Of a stretch of 64,000 nucleotides of DNA, positions 16,881 through 24,977 are shown in pieces; position 1 is the stretch's first letter, and every line of letters starts with the position of its first letter. The stretch is from Proteiniclasticum sp043951855 (GTDB taxonomy: Bacteria; Bacillota; Clostridia; Clostridiales; Clostridiaceae), in contig NZ_JBINJW010000005.1 of the NCBI RefSeq assembly GCF_043951855.1, positions 1 through 64,000 of the forward strand, in the 5' to 3' direction. Below the pieces are notes generated by a model. That model was given only the letters and a program-made list of their open reading frames with translations. It did no database searches and was not told where the DNA came from. Both the position numbers and the translations under genes were made by a program.

Positions 16881-18341
16881 ATGAAATTTATTACAAAAGT
16901 GTCTCCGAACAATCGAGACAAGGACCACAGCACCCATGGCATCATGGCGGAGCTTGCAGTTGGCCTTATGGTCGTATTCGTGTTCTCCATGGTCTTCTAT
17001 TTCCAGGAATATGGAATGGACTACGTCATTCATGGCGTCGGCCTCATGGCGGTATCCATCATCACGGCACTGGTGACAGAAGCGGGTTTCGCTCTAGCCA
17101 CCAGGAAGAAAGTGGGATATCATATCAAGAACTCCTTCCCGCTTGTGACGGCAATCATACTTACGTTAACAGTTCCAATGTCTACAAGCTTCTTTGCCAT
17201 CGGAGTTGCATCTTTCTTTGCAATCTTCTTCGGTAAGCTTGTATTCGGCGGATTCGGACATAACATCTTCAATCCTGCAGGGGTGGGTAGAATGGTCATA
17301 TTCTCCTCTCTGGTAGGATCTACTGTGGCAGATGTCACAACCAGCGCAACGCCAGTCTCCTCCATGGCAAATGCAGGATGGCTGATCAAGGATGCCGCTG
17401 TAACAGAGCAGTTCCTGGAGCAGTTCGGCGGACTGACGAATCTTCTTCTGGGATGGTATCCAGGCGCACTTGGTGAAACCAGTGCACTGCTCATCATCCT
17501 TGTGGGCATCTATCTTGCCTACAGAAAAGTGCTGGACTGGAAAGTGCCAGTGGTCTATGTGGGAGCCGTATTCATCTTCACTGCCGTCATAGCGCTGGCT
17601 AACGGTGTGGGCATGTGGTATCCTTCCTTCCATGTTCTTTCCGGAGGGCTTATGTTCGGTGCCGTATTCATGGCAACGGACCCGGTTACAAATCCGACGA
17701 CCATCACTGGAAGAATCATCTATGCCATCGGACTTGCAGTACTTACCGTAGTCATCAGACTACAGTCCAGTCTGCCTGGTGGTGTGGTATACGCAATCCT
17801 CATCATGAATATGGTATCTCCTCTGCTTGATAAACTTACAGACGGATGGTCCATTTATGCACTGAAGAAATACAACATATCCATTGCTGCAGCCTTTGTC
17901 CTTGGACTTGTGCTTACATTCTTTGCTGGAAACGGTCTGGAACCCAAAGCCATTGAATTCCCTGGAGAGGATGGAGGTCTGAAGATATTCTCTGATTCCA
18001 CCACAGATCTTCCTGAAGTGCTGGAAGAGACGGAAGACGGCTCCATCGTGACATTCGTTCTGTCTGCACCAGGCTACTATGCACAGGAAGGCGGAGACAA
18101 CAATAAGATTGAAGTGAAGATCAATAAAGACACCAATGCAGTGGAAAGTGTGGCGATTCTTGAAGTGAATGACACTCCGGGTCTTGGAGACAGGATTGAT
18201 GATCCATCCTTCCTGGACCAGTTCAAAGGCATCACCTCTGAAGATGAGAATGCCTCAGTGGATGCAGTCAGCGGAGCAACAATTTCTTCAACTTCTGTAA
18301 CCAAAGCGGTCAGAATCGCATTTGAAGAACTGAATAAGTAA
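16881..18341 (+). CDS. rnfD: RnfD-like membrane subunit with extra C-terminal FMN-binding domain
   Basis: The 486 residues are much longer than a typical RnfD (~300-350). Residues 1-~350 form the membrane part, with the covalent-FMN motif TSATP (T157) in place of SGATP. Residues ~360-486 form an added periplasm-type FMN_bind domain with SGAT at 464-467 (T467, preceded by DAV), the consensus for ApbE flavinylation. It therefore probably carries two covalent FMNs. GGGGG precedes the ATG; rnfG follows after 13 bp. The fusion resembles the second domain of RnfG in this operon, suggesting domain duplication. Confidence 0.9.
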   Translation: MKFITKVSPNNRDKDHSTHGIMAELAVGLMVVFVFSMVFYFQEYGMDYVIHGVGLMAVSIITALVTEAGFALATRKKVGYHIKNSFPLVTAIILTLTVPMSTSFFAIGVASFFAIFFGKLVFGGFGHNIFNPAGVGRMVIFSSLVGSTVADVTTSATPVSSMANAGWLIKDAAVTEQFLEQFGGLTNLLLGWYPGALGETSALLIILVGIYLAYRKVLDWKVPVVYVGAVFIFTAVIALANGVGMWYPSFHVLSGGLMFGAVFMATDPVTNPTTITGRIIYAIGLAVLTVVIRLQSSLPGGVVYAILIMNMVSPLLDKLTDGWSIYALKKYNISIAAAFVLGLVLTFFAGNGLEPKAIEFPGEDGGLKIFSDSTTDLPEVLEETEDGSIVTFVLSAPGYYAQEGGDNNKIEVKINKDTNAVESVAILEVNDTPGLGDRIDDPSFLDQFKGITSEDENASVDAVSGATISSTSVTKAVRIAFEELNK

Positions 18342-18354
18342 GGAGGAAGAGAGT

Positions 18355-19299
18355 ATGAAAAGTACAAAGAGTTTACTCGTTCTATTGGTTGCTGTTCTCC
18401 TTACAGGGGGAATCCTCATTTTTGCCGACAGCCAGCTCAGACCCATCATAGATGCGGCTGGTGGTTCAGAAGACAAAGCGGTACTGGAAAGCCTGTTCGA
18501 AGGTCAGACGGAATTCACAGCTGTGGAATTCACAGATGAGACAGGGCTTGTGAAGAAAGCCTATGAAGCCGGAGATGCAGGATATGCATATATCATCGAA
18601 AATCAGGGATACGCGGATGTGATCACATTTGCCCTGGCTTTCGACAAGGACGGAAACATCACAGGATATGAAGTGATCAGTCTCAACGATACCGACGGAA
18701 TCGGCACACAGGTAAGAGATGAATCATTCGTAAGCTCCGTGGTGGGCAAGACCTCCACAGATGCCTTTGCCACTATTTCAGGAGCCACAGTCAGCTCAAA
18801 GGCTGTTGTGGACGGAATCGATGCGGCCAAAGCCATCTATAATGAATCCATGGGTATCGTGGATGACGGAACAGCAGAGCCTGCAGAACCAGAGGAACCT
18901 GCAGTGCAGCCCATCGAGTTCGGTGCGAAGATTTCTCTTTTCAGAGAAGTGGCGGAAAGCAAGGCCGGAATCATCACCGATACAGTAGAAGAAGGCGATC
19001 TTGTGACCTACACCGTTGAAGTGGCAGGATACGCCAAGCAGGAAGGTTATGGTGATACACCAAACGTCCTGAAGATCGTCATAAACAAAGCGGAACAGAC
19101 CATAGAGAGTGTGGAAGTGCTGGAAGCAAGTGATACACCAAACCTGGGTACAAAGATCGAGCATCCGGATTTCCTGGCTCAGTTTGAAGGCCTGTCCTAT
19201 GCGGATGAAAGTGCGGAAGTGGATGCCATCTCTGCAGCGACAGTCTCATCCACATCTGTAGTCAATGCGATACTCGCTGCCATAGAAGAAAGCAAGTAG
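18355..19299 (+). CDS. rnfG: RnfG-like subunit with two FMN-binding domains
   Basis: A 314-residue membrane-anchored protein (one N-terminal helix, residues 6-24) facing outward. A usual RnfG is ~180-210 residues with one domain. Here two FMN_bind domains are in tandem: motif 1 SGATVSS (S142-T145) and motif 2 SAATVSS (S293-T296). They are joined by a Pro/Glu-rich linker (~172-186). The second domain shares phrases with the RnfD tail (VTYTVEVAGYA, VEVLEASDTPNLG). T145 and T296 are the predicted FMN-linked threonines. AGGAGGAAGAG precedes the ATG. Confidence 0.9.
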   Translation: MKSTKSLLVLLVAVLLTGGILIFADSQLRPIIDAAGGSEDKAVLESLFEGQTEFTAVEFTDETGLVKKAYEAGDAGYAYIIENQGYADVITFALAFDKDGNITGYEVISLNDTDGIGTQVRDESFVSSVVGKTSTDAFATISGATVSSKAVVDGIDAAKAIYNESMGIVDDGTAEPAEPEEPAVQPIEFGAKISLFREVAESKAGIITDTVEEGDLVTYTVEVAGYAKQEGYGDTPNVLKIVINKAEQTIESVEVLEASDTPNLGTKIEHPDFLAQFEGLSYADESAEVDAISAATVSSTSVVNAILAAIEESK

Positions 19300-19311
19300 G
19301 AGGGGAAGAGA

Positions 19312-19950
19312 ATGAATAGATTGGAAAACACAAAAATCGGATTCCTCGGCAATAATCCAGTGCTTGGATTAGCCCTTGGTCTTACCACCGCTCTTGCAGT
19401 AACCACAAGTATGACCAGTGCAGTGGGGATCGGGATCCTCACATTCGTACTCGTACTTCTGGCTGCAGTTCTAGGCGGCATCGTCAAGATGGTTGCACCG
19501 AAGGAAGCGCTGCTTCCCGTGAACATTGTGCTGGTGGCGTTCCTTGCGAAAATGGGAGAGCTTCTCGTTCTCGCCTATGCACCATCCCTTGCATCCAGTG
19601 TGGGAATTTTCCTTCCGCTGCTTGCAGTGAATTCACTGATTCTGTTTGCCACAGGGGCATTCCTGCCGGAAGCTTCCTTCGGGAAGGGACTGGGCGATGC
19701 GGTCAAGGCTGGCGCAGCCTATACAGTAGCCCTTCTGGTAGTGTCCTTTGTGCGTGAAGTGCTTGGAACAGGCGGCATAGCCCTTTCGAATCCATTAAGT
19801 GGAGCGGAAATCGCAAGTTTCAGCCTGCTTCCGTCTGAATATACACTGAGTCTTTTCACTCAGCCTGCAGGAGCCCTTTTGGTTCTTGCCATGGTGGCGG
19901 CGCTCTTTGCCGCACTGGGTAAAAAAGATGTAGATATGGGAGGTAAATAG
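19312..19950 (+). CDS. rnfE: RnfE-like membrane subunit lacking cluster cysteines
   Basis: A 212-residue integral membrane protein with RnfE features: NPVLGLALGL near the N-terminus and FLPLLAVNS near residue 100. In canonical RnfE two cysteines (LGLCP and VNC) help hold a [2Fe-2S] cluster at the RnfA/RnfE interface. Here these positions are T25 and S108, and the whole protein has no cysteine. AGGAGG precedes the ATG, and rnfA follows after one base. Confidence 0.9.
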   Translation: MNRLENTKIGFLGNNPVLGLALGLTTALAVTTSMTSAVGIGILTFVLVLLAAVLGGIVKMVAPKEALLPVNIVLVAFLAKMGELLVLAYAPSLASSVGIFLPLLAVNSLILFATGAFLPEASFGKGLGDAVKAGAAYTVALLVVSFVREVLGTGGIALSNPLSGAEIASFSLLPSEYTLSLFTQPAGALLVLAMVAALFAALGKKDVDMGGK

Positions 19951-19951
19951 C

Positions 19952-20527
19952 ATGGAAAATTTATTTCCGATTCTTTTAGGCACCATACTGATCAACAACC
20001 TGGCACTGACGAAGCTTGTGTCTATCGGACAGCTGGCAAACTTCGGTGACAATGAAGATCAGACTTTAACGCTTGGATTATCTGCAGCGGTCATCATGGC
20101 TGTTTCAAGTATCCTGTCCTATGTGGCCTTCACCTTCATCCTGGATCCTTTAGGGGTTACGGTATTGAACCTTCTGGTTTATGTACTCATAGTCCTTTTG
20201 GTCACCATGGCGGTGACGGGATTTGTAAAATCCAGAAAGCCTGAAATGTATGAGGCGGTAGGCAAGGTCCTTCCACTGATTGCTGTGAACTCATCAATCC
20301 TTTATCTCATTCTGGATATGATGAATCAGGGTATGGAATTCCTGCCGATGCTTTTCACATCCATTGGAGCACCCATCGGTCTTCTCTTTGCGTTTGTCCT
20401 GTACGGGGCAGTAAGAGAAAGACTTGCGGTATCAGATACGCCTAAAGCGTTCAGAGGACTGCCTATTCTACTGATCTACGCGGCTCTGGCTTTAATGGCA
20501 CTGAGCGGTCTCAATGGGATCATATAG
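19952..20527 (+). CDS. rnfA: RnfA-like membrane subunit lacking cluster cysteines
   Basis: A 191-residue, six-helix protein homologous to RnfA (NNLALTKL start, PLIAVNSS, C-terminal GAVRERLA). The two conserved cysteines of RnfA (GICP and TNC) are G26 and S114 here, and the protein is cysteine-free, so with RnfE no [2Fe-2S] cluster can form. In clostridial operons rnfB normally follows; here a terminator follows within 30 bp and no RnfB-like gene is in the window. Confidence 0.9.
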   Translation: MENLFPILLGTILINNLALTKLVSIGQLANFGDNEDQTLTLGLSAAVIMAVSSILSYVAFTFILDPLGVTVLNLLVYVLIVLLVTMAVTGFVKSRKPEMYEAVGKVLPLIAVNSSILYLILDMMNQGMEFLPMLFTSIGAPIGLLFAFVLYGAVRERLAVSDTPKAFRGLPILLIYAALALMALSGLNGII

Positions 20528-20554
20528 ACACTGCCTGTAATTTCAGAACATCAA

Positions 20555-20597
20555 GGAACCTCCTAACCGATTTTTCCGGTGAGGAGGTTTCTTTTAT
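20555..20597 (+). terminator. Terminator of rnf operon
   Basis: AACCTCCT and AACCG arms pair with CGGT and GAGGAGGTT, followed by TTCTTTTATT. Confidence 0.8.
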
Positions 20598-20738
20598 TAT
20601 GCTTCTGCGGTTCGGTTCATTCAGAATGGTGCAGGATGTTGAGTGAGATTAAAAAAGAACAGGATTCAATGCGCGTCCACAGAAAAGAAGAGGTTTCTTC
20701 CTGTTTTGAACAGACTACTCACAAGAAGAGAACGGAAA

Positions 20739-20892
20739 TGTGGATAAGTCTGTGGATAACTAAGGCGTTTTGTGGAGAGATTCCTGTTATTATTTAACAC
20801 ATCAAGTTATACAGAAGTAAATAACAGGAATTCCACAAGTTATCCACAGGTTTTTGTTAACAATGTGCATAAATGAACAGTTGTGCGGATAA
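20739..20892. other. DnaA-box cluster with large dyad symmetry
   Basis: Perfect DnaA boxes at 20739-20747(-), 20751-20759(-) and 20840-20848(+). TTATGCACA, matching TTATNCACA, is at 20864-20872(-) and TTATCCGCA, one mismatch, at 20884-20892(-). Boxes on both sides flank a perfect 12-bp inverted repeat (20780-20791/20820-20831) with an AT-rich 28-nt centre; TTGTTAACAA (20854-20863) lies inside. There is no coding gene in the 420-bp gap. It could be a DnaA-titration/regulatory cluster or an origin-like element (inference). Confidence 0.65.
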
Positions 20893-20934
20893 TATTCATG
20901 GAATATGAATTCGAAGTTAAATTTGAGTAAAGAA

Positions 20935-20963
20935 AAAACCATTGACGGTTAATCAATGGTTTT
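20935..20963 (-). terminator. Terminator overlapping rluF stop
   Basis: AAAACCATTGA/TCAATGGTTTT 11-bp stem; the minus-strand product ends in TTTT and overlaps the stop codon. Confidence 0.7.
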
Positions 20964-21668
20964 ACTGGAATCATCCACCAGTTCATTCAGAGTTTTAAGC
21001 TCCAATGGCGACAGGTCTCTGTATGTGCCAAGTTTGAGATTTCCTAATCTGATGTTCATGATTCGAATTCTTTTCAGTGTGACAACCCGATAGCCGAGAT
21101 ATTCAGTCATACGACGGATCTGTCTGTTCAGACCCTGAGTCAGAATGATTCTGAAGGTGCGATCGTCTATTTTCTCCACTTTGGATTCACGGGTCATGGT
21201 GCCGAGGATGGGAATCCTGCCAGACATTCTTCGGATGAACTCATCCGTGATGGGCTTATTCACCGTGACGATGTATTCCTTCTCATGATTGTTTCTGGCG
21301 CGCAGAATCTTGTTTACGATATCCCCGTCGTTGGTCAGGAGGATAAGGCCTTCTGAATCCTTATCCAGCCTGCCCACAGGAAAGATTCTTTCCTTGTGCT
21401 TCACAAAATCTATGATGTTTCCTCTGGTCTTGCGATTGGTGGTACATTCGATGCCACGGGGCTTATTGAGGGCTATGTAGACCATAGGCGGCTTATTGCT
21501 GATGATTTTTCCATCGATGCGTATTTCATCTTCTTCAGTGACCTTCAGTCCCATGACTGCTTTCTCGCCATTCACTGTGACGCGCCCCTCATCGATGAGA
21601 CTGTCTGCCGTACGTCTTGAACAGTATCCTGTATCGGATATGGCTTTATTGATTCTCTTTTCTTCCAT
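20949..21668 (-). CDS. rluF: 23S rRNA pseudouridine synthase, RluF-like
   Basis: A 239-residue RsuA/RluB/E/F family enzyme isomerising a uridine of large-subunit rRNA (RluF modifies U2604). N-terminal S4 RNA-binding domain (residues ~3-60), catalytic Asp in GRLDKDSEGLILLTNDG (~105) and C-terminal QGLNRQIRRM. The INKAISDTGYCSRR start is typical of RluF rather than RsuA. AGGAGGTGC precedes the ATG. Confidence 0.88.
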   Translation of the reverse strand: MEEKRINKAISDTGYCSRRTADSLIDEGRVTVNGEKAVMGLKVTEEDEIRIDGKIISNKPPMVYIALNKPRGIECTTNRKTRGNIIDFVKHKERIFPVGRLDKDSEGLILLTNDGDIVNKILRARNNHEKEYIVTVNKPITDEFIRRMSGRIPILGTMTRESKVEKIDDRTFRIILTQGLNRQIRRMTEYLGYRVVTLKRIRIMNIRLGNLKLGTYRDLSPLELKTLNELVDDSSKTID

Positions 21669-21784
21669 AAAGCACCTCCTAAGACCCTATTATACATGAT
21701 AGAGAACCTTTTTGAACAGTATTATTGTGATGGAGACGAAAAGGGATTATGATGGATATAATGATAAATTGAGAGGAGTTTTTA

Positions 21785-22003
21785 ATGGATAGATCGATCT
21801 GCCCCTTGTGTGGGGAACCCAATGACTGCTACATGGAAAATGGAAAGGATCCGAATAACTGCTGGTGCAAGGATGTGACTTTTCCTGAGGGACTGCTTCT
21901 CCTTGTTCCGGAAGAAGCCAGAAGACAGGCATGCATCTGCAGGTCCTGCGCTCTGAAATACGGCGAAAAAGGTGAGGCGTTTCTTGCTGAATTGTCCAGA
22001 TAG
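21785..22003 (+). CDS. Cysteine-rich CWC family protein
   Basis: A 72-residue protein with the pattern CPLCG-N-C ... NNCWCKD ... CICRSC, matching the Cys_rich_CWC (PF14375) domain, a probable small metal-binding module of unknown role. GAGAGGAG precedes the ATG. Probably followed in one transcript by the glutaredoxin-like gene, 90 bp downstream. Confidence 0.8.
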   Translation: MDRSICPLCGEPNDCYMENGKDPNNCWCKDVTFPEGLLLLVPEEARRQACICRSCALKYGEKGEAFLAELSR

Positions 22004-22093
22004 AATTGGACAAAATGCATTGAATAGGATACAATTGATTTACTGGCATATAGATGCCTGTTATGGAAGCTTTACAATAATGGAGGGATAAGA

Positions 22094-22324
22094 ATGGATA
22101 AAAAAGTAGTAATATACACATCCAACACATGTACATACTGTGATCTTGCAAAGGAATATTTCAAGGAGAACAACATTCCTTATGAAGAGAAGAACACATC
22201 AGATCCGGTTTTCAGAAAAGAACTTCTGAGCATCGGTGTAAGAAGTGTTCCTACCATCTTTGTGGATGATCAGTATGTGGTGGGATTCGACGAAGGTGCC
22301 TTCGAAGAACTCTACAACGCGTAA
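22094..22324 (+). CDS. Glutaredoxin-like (NrdH/YruB-type) protein
   Basis: A 76-residue thioredoxin-fold protein with CTYC active site (C13/C16) and cis-Pro in VPTIFVDD. Glutaredoxin/NrdH-like small redoxins transfer electrons to ribonucleotide reductase or other disulfides. No nrd gene is nearby, so the partner is unknown. GGAGGG precedes the ATG. Confidence 0.88.
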   Translation: MDKKVVIYTSNTCTYCDLAKEYFKENNIPYEEKNTSDPVFRKELLSIGVRSVPTIFVDDQYVVGFDEGAFEELYNA

Positions 22325-22348
22325 AACAGAGAAGAATAGCGGAAATGA

Positions 22349-22381
22349 AGGCAGCCTGACGGTTTCAAGTCAGGCTGCCTA
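22349..22381. terminator. Bidirectional terminator between convergent genes
   Basis: Perfect 11-bp stem AGGCAGCCTGA/TCAGGCTGCCT between the glutaredoxin gene and the convergent GNAT gene. Confidence 0.75.
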
Positions 22382-22388
22382 TTTCAGT

Positions 22389-22925
22389 TTACAGGATATA
22401 TTCCAGCTGACAGTCGAAGGGTTCTTCTGCTGTCAGTTTTTCATTGTATTCCTCCGCTTCCACGCATCCCAGAGTGCGGTAGAAGTTCTGGGTTTCTTCG
22501 GAAGAGTGTGCGGAGATGTAGAGCTTTTCTGCGCCTTTTCTGCGTGCATCGAGAATCATCTCCTGAAAGAGTCGTCTTCCGATGCCCATGCTGCGATGCT
22601 CATGGGAAACATGAAGGCTGGAGAGCTGAAGATAGGGCAAGCCTTTACCAAAGCGTTCACTTTCCAGGGAAGCGAATCCTACAAGGGTATCCTCTTCAAA
22701 TGCGCCCAGGACAATGCCGCCGGTGGCAACAGTGTTTTTCAGACACTGTACAAGATAGGCATATTCTTCCGGACCCCAGTCTTCCGTGAAGGGGATGTCC
22801 TTCAGTACCCAGCTTCCTTCGTGTTTTCTGTAGCACCGGGTCACTTTCTGGTAGCGGTTGAAGGAGCGGAACAGTCCGGGCTCAAGCTCTGCTTCTGATA
22901 AGGGTCTGATTTCCATGGTTGTCAT
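22389..22925 (-). CDS. GNAT family N-acetyltransferase
   Basis: A 178-residue acetyl-CoA-dependent transferase. Motif A is seen as LSSLHVSHEHRSMGIGRRLFQEM (Q/RxxGxG/A signature HRSMGIG), followed by the typical beta-bulge YISAHSSEETQNFYRTLG. The substrate is unknown. The ATG at 22925 has CTGGAGG ideally placed; an upstream in-frame ATG at 22961 overlaps the preceding gene. It is downstream of, and probably co-transcribed with, the SigI-C/RsgI fusion gene, 25 bp away. Confidence 0.85.
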   Translation of the reverse strand: MTTMEIRPLSEAELEPGLFRSFNRYQKVTRCYRKHEGSWVLKDIPFTEDWGPEEYAYLVQCLKNTVATGGIVLGAFEEDTLVGFASLESERFGKGLPYLQLSSLHVSHEHRSMGIGRRLFQEMILDARRKGAEKLYISAHSSEETQNFYRTLGCVEAEEYNEKLTAEEPFDCQLEYIL

Positions 22926-22950
22926 GATACCTCCAGGGTTTTCCTTCCTG

Positions 22951-23940
22951 CTATTCCACATAGAGGAAGGAACCGTTGTTGTTTATTTTGGCGTTGAGCT
23001 GGTAAGAAAGAATCCGGTCGTGGGTTTTTCCGGATTTGAAGAAATCCTCCGGCAGAAATTCTCCGGAAACAAGAATCGTGATTTCCGCTCTTTCCTTTAT
23101 GGTTTCACTGATGTAAGCCTGTTCGATGATTTCAGCAAGGACCGTATCGATATCCTTCTCCTCGAAGGTCGCTTTCGCAACGTAACTCCGTCCGGCGCCA
23201 TCGATGCCGATGACATGGATCACATCTCCAAAGGAGTTGAAGTCCATCTTCACCTCTCCTGCAGCTTTCACGATGATGGTCTGAGTGATTCTCCTGGACA
23301 TGGTGATGTAGACACTGCCAAGTAGCAGCGCAGCCAGTAGAAGCACCAGCAGTGGTTTGAACAGATTCAGCTTCTTTCTTACTTTTCTGCCGGCTGCCAC
23401 ATGACCGGAAGGGGTTTCCTCCACCCGGATTTTCATGAACTGTCCCTGGCTTGTGAGGATGAAAGAGAATCTGCCTTTCCTAAGCAGAGAAAGACCCCGG
23501 CTCTTATCCTCTCCGTTTTCATAGGTGTCCTCTCCTGCGCCTTCCTTGTAATGAAGGTATCTTCGGATGAGAGGATACTTATCCTCCTCCAGAAGAAGCG
23601 CGTAGGCCAGGATGTGGCTTTCCATCTCCTTCAGTTCAAAGACGGGTTCCTCCACCATTCTTGAGAAGACCTTCAGGGGAATGCGCTTTTCGGATCTCGT
23701 CTTCTCCCAGAGCTTCTCTTCCGACAGAAGGATCATGGCCAGGTTCAGCATGAGACTCCGCGTTTTCTTGTCATATCGGGTTTCTGAAAGTTTCATGACA
23801 GAGAGATGGAATTCTTTCAGTTCACTTAAATAGGATTCAATCTGGGCTGCTCTGATTTCATTTTCTTCTCTTTGCAGCACTTCCATGGCCGGCTTTTCTA
23901 AAAAGACATAACGCTGCTTATCTAAAACTCTTTTCACCAT
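22951..23940 (-). CDS. SigI C-terminal domain fused to RsgI-type anti-sigma membrane protein
   Basis: 329 residues. Residues ~22-130 (REENEIRAAQIESYLSELKEF ... IPLKVFSRMV ... HILAYALLLEEDKYPLIRRYL) follow the pattern of the C-terminal half of sigma-I (EI..F...L..FG.SF..L...SPK...TR ... LP...L ... YIIA..L...D.Y..L..YL). Residues ~148-188 (KGRFSFILTSQGQFMKIR) match the RsgI N-terminal cytosolic domain. A membrane helix covers 194-213, followed by an RsgI-like outer domain (~219-295). RsgI normally binds and inhibits a separate SigI. Here the sigma region 2 is absent and no sigI is adjacent. The canonical Asn-Pro motif of the RsgI ectodomain is not seen. It may be a membrane-tethered DNA-binding regulator or a decayed fusion. 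Function is inferred. Confidence 0.7.
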   Translation of the reverse strand: MVKRVLDKQRYVFLEKPAMEVLQREENEIRAAQIESYLSELKEFHLSVMKLSETRYDKKTRSLMLNLAMILLSEEKLWEKTRSEKRIPLKVFSRMVEEPVFELKEMESHILAYALLLEEDKYPLIRRYLHYKEGAGEDTYENGEDKSRGLSLLRKGRFSFILTSQGQFMKIRVEETPSGHVAAGRKVRKKLNLFKPLLVLLLAALLLGSVYITMSRRITQTIIVKAAGEVKMDFNSFGDVIHVIGIDGAGRSYVAKATFEEKDIDTVLAEIIEQAYISETIKERAEITILVSGEFLPEDFFKSGKTHDRILSYQLNAKINNNGSFLYVE

Positions 23941-24146
23941 TTCTTCTTACACTCCTGTGTTTTCACTATCTCTATTCTATCATAGGTCTCGTTATGAAGA
24001 GGAGAGAAAGGGGAAACTTCTGCAGGTTTCACTTCTAAATCTTTTAAAATTCACGAAAAGAGCTTAAAGGAAGGGCTGGAATCAAGTATACTTAGTACAG
24101 AGACAATTACATGGAGTATTAAGCGAAAGGCAGAGGGCGTGGGGAC

Positions 24147-24893
24147 TTGAAAACAAAGGAATCAGGAAAATCGAAATGGATCTATGGAATAGGGAGGATT
24201 CTCTTTATTCTTCTTATATTTGCATCGGTAGGAATCTATATCTATGCGGATGATTATTACAGACCCTCCGTGACGGCGCAGAGTGCGCTGCAGTCGGTTC
24301 AGGGAATTGAGTTTACGGTTGAGGACGGAGATCTGGTGTTTACACCAGAGAATCCTGTGGGAGGCGTCGTCATTTACCCTGGAGGAAGAGTCTCTGAAAG
24401 AGCGTATGGCCTCTTGGGCAGTAAGATCGCCGGAATGGGGTATAAGACAGTCATCATAAAAGCGCCGCTCAAGCTGTCCATTCTATCCAACCAGGCAGCG
24501 AAGAAATATGTGGAAGAGGAAGGTCTGTCGGACTGGGTCATCATAGGACATTCCCTGGGTGGCGTTTCAGCAGCAAGGTTTACGGAGAAGAATCCCGATA
24601 AGATCAGGGCACTGGTGTTTCTGGCGGCCTATCCTGATGGTGGTACAGACCTAAGGGATGCTCCGTTCAAAGTCTACTCACTTGTGGGCACAAAAGACTC
24701 CGTCATCGACATGGAGAATCTGGAGGAAGCAAAGGTCAGGCTGCCTGTCTCCATGATCGAGGTGGATATTCGCGGCGGAAATCATTCCAGCTTCGCAAAC
24801 TACGGTGTTCAGGATGGAGATACCCTCCCGGATATCGGATACAATGCTCAGCAGAATTTTGTGCTGGATGTTCTGAGAGATGCCTTCAGGTAG
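24147..24893 (+). CDS. Membrane-anchored alpha/beta hydrolase
   Basis: A 248-residue protein with an N-terminal membrane helix (~12-32) and an alpha/beta hydrolase domain. The nucleophile elbow is GHSLGG (~133-138), the acid region GTKDSVID and the catalytic His in GGNHSSFANYG. It resembles the hydrolase_5 (PF12695) group. The start is TTG (no in-frame ATG nearby) behind GTGGGG. It probably acts outside the membrane; the substrate is unknown. Confidence 0.85.
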   Translation: MKTKESGKSKWIYGIGRILFILLIFASVGIYIYADDYYRPSVTAQSALQSVQGIEFTVEDGDLVFTPENPVGGVVIYPGGRVSERAYGLLGSKIAGMGYKTVIIKAPLKLSILSNQAAKKYVEEEGLSDWVIIGHSLGGVSAARFTEKNPDKIRALVFLAAYPDGGTDLRDAPFKVYSLVGTKDSVIDMENLEEAKVRLPVSMIEVDIRGGNHSSFANYGVQDGDTLPDIGYNAQQNFVLDVLRDAFR

Positions 24894-24977
24894 GGCTCCC
24901 TGCTGAAGTGGACGTGAATGGCAGAAGCGGCATTGTGAGGAACCCTTTTTTCCTTGAATTCTGGGAGGGAGAGAACA

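Noticed and set aside
20579..20797. 72-codon open frame in the rnfA-rluF gap
   Set aside because: No ribosome site, no sensible protein features, and it overlaps the rnf terminator and DnaA boxes.
22245..22898. Long plus-strand frame opposite the GNAT gene
   Set aside because: It is the antisense shadow of the well-supported GNAT gene and has no recognisable protein features.
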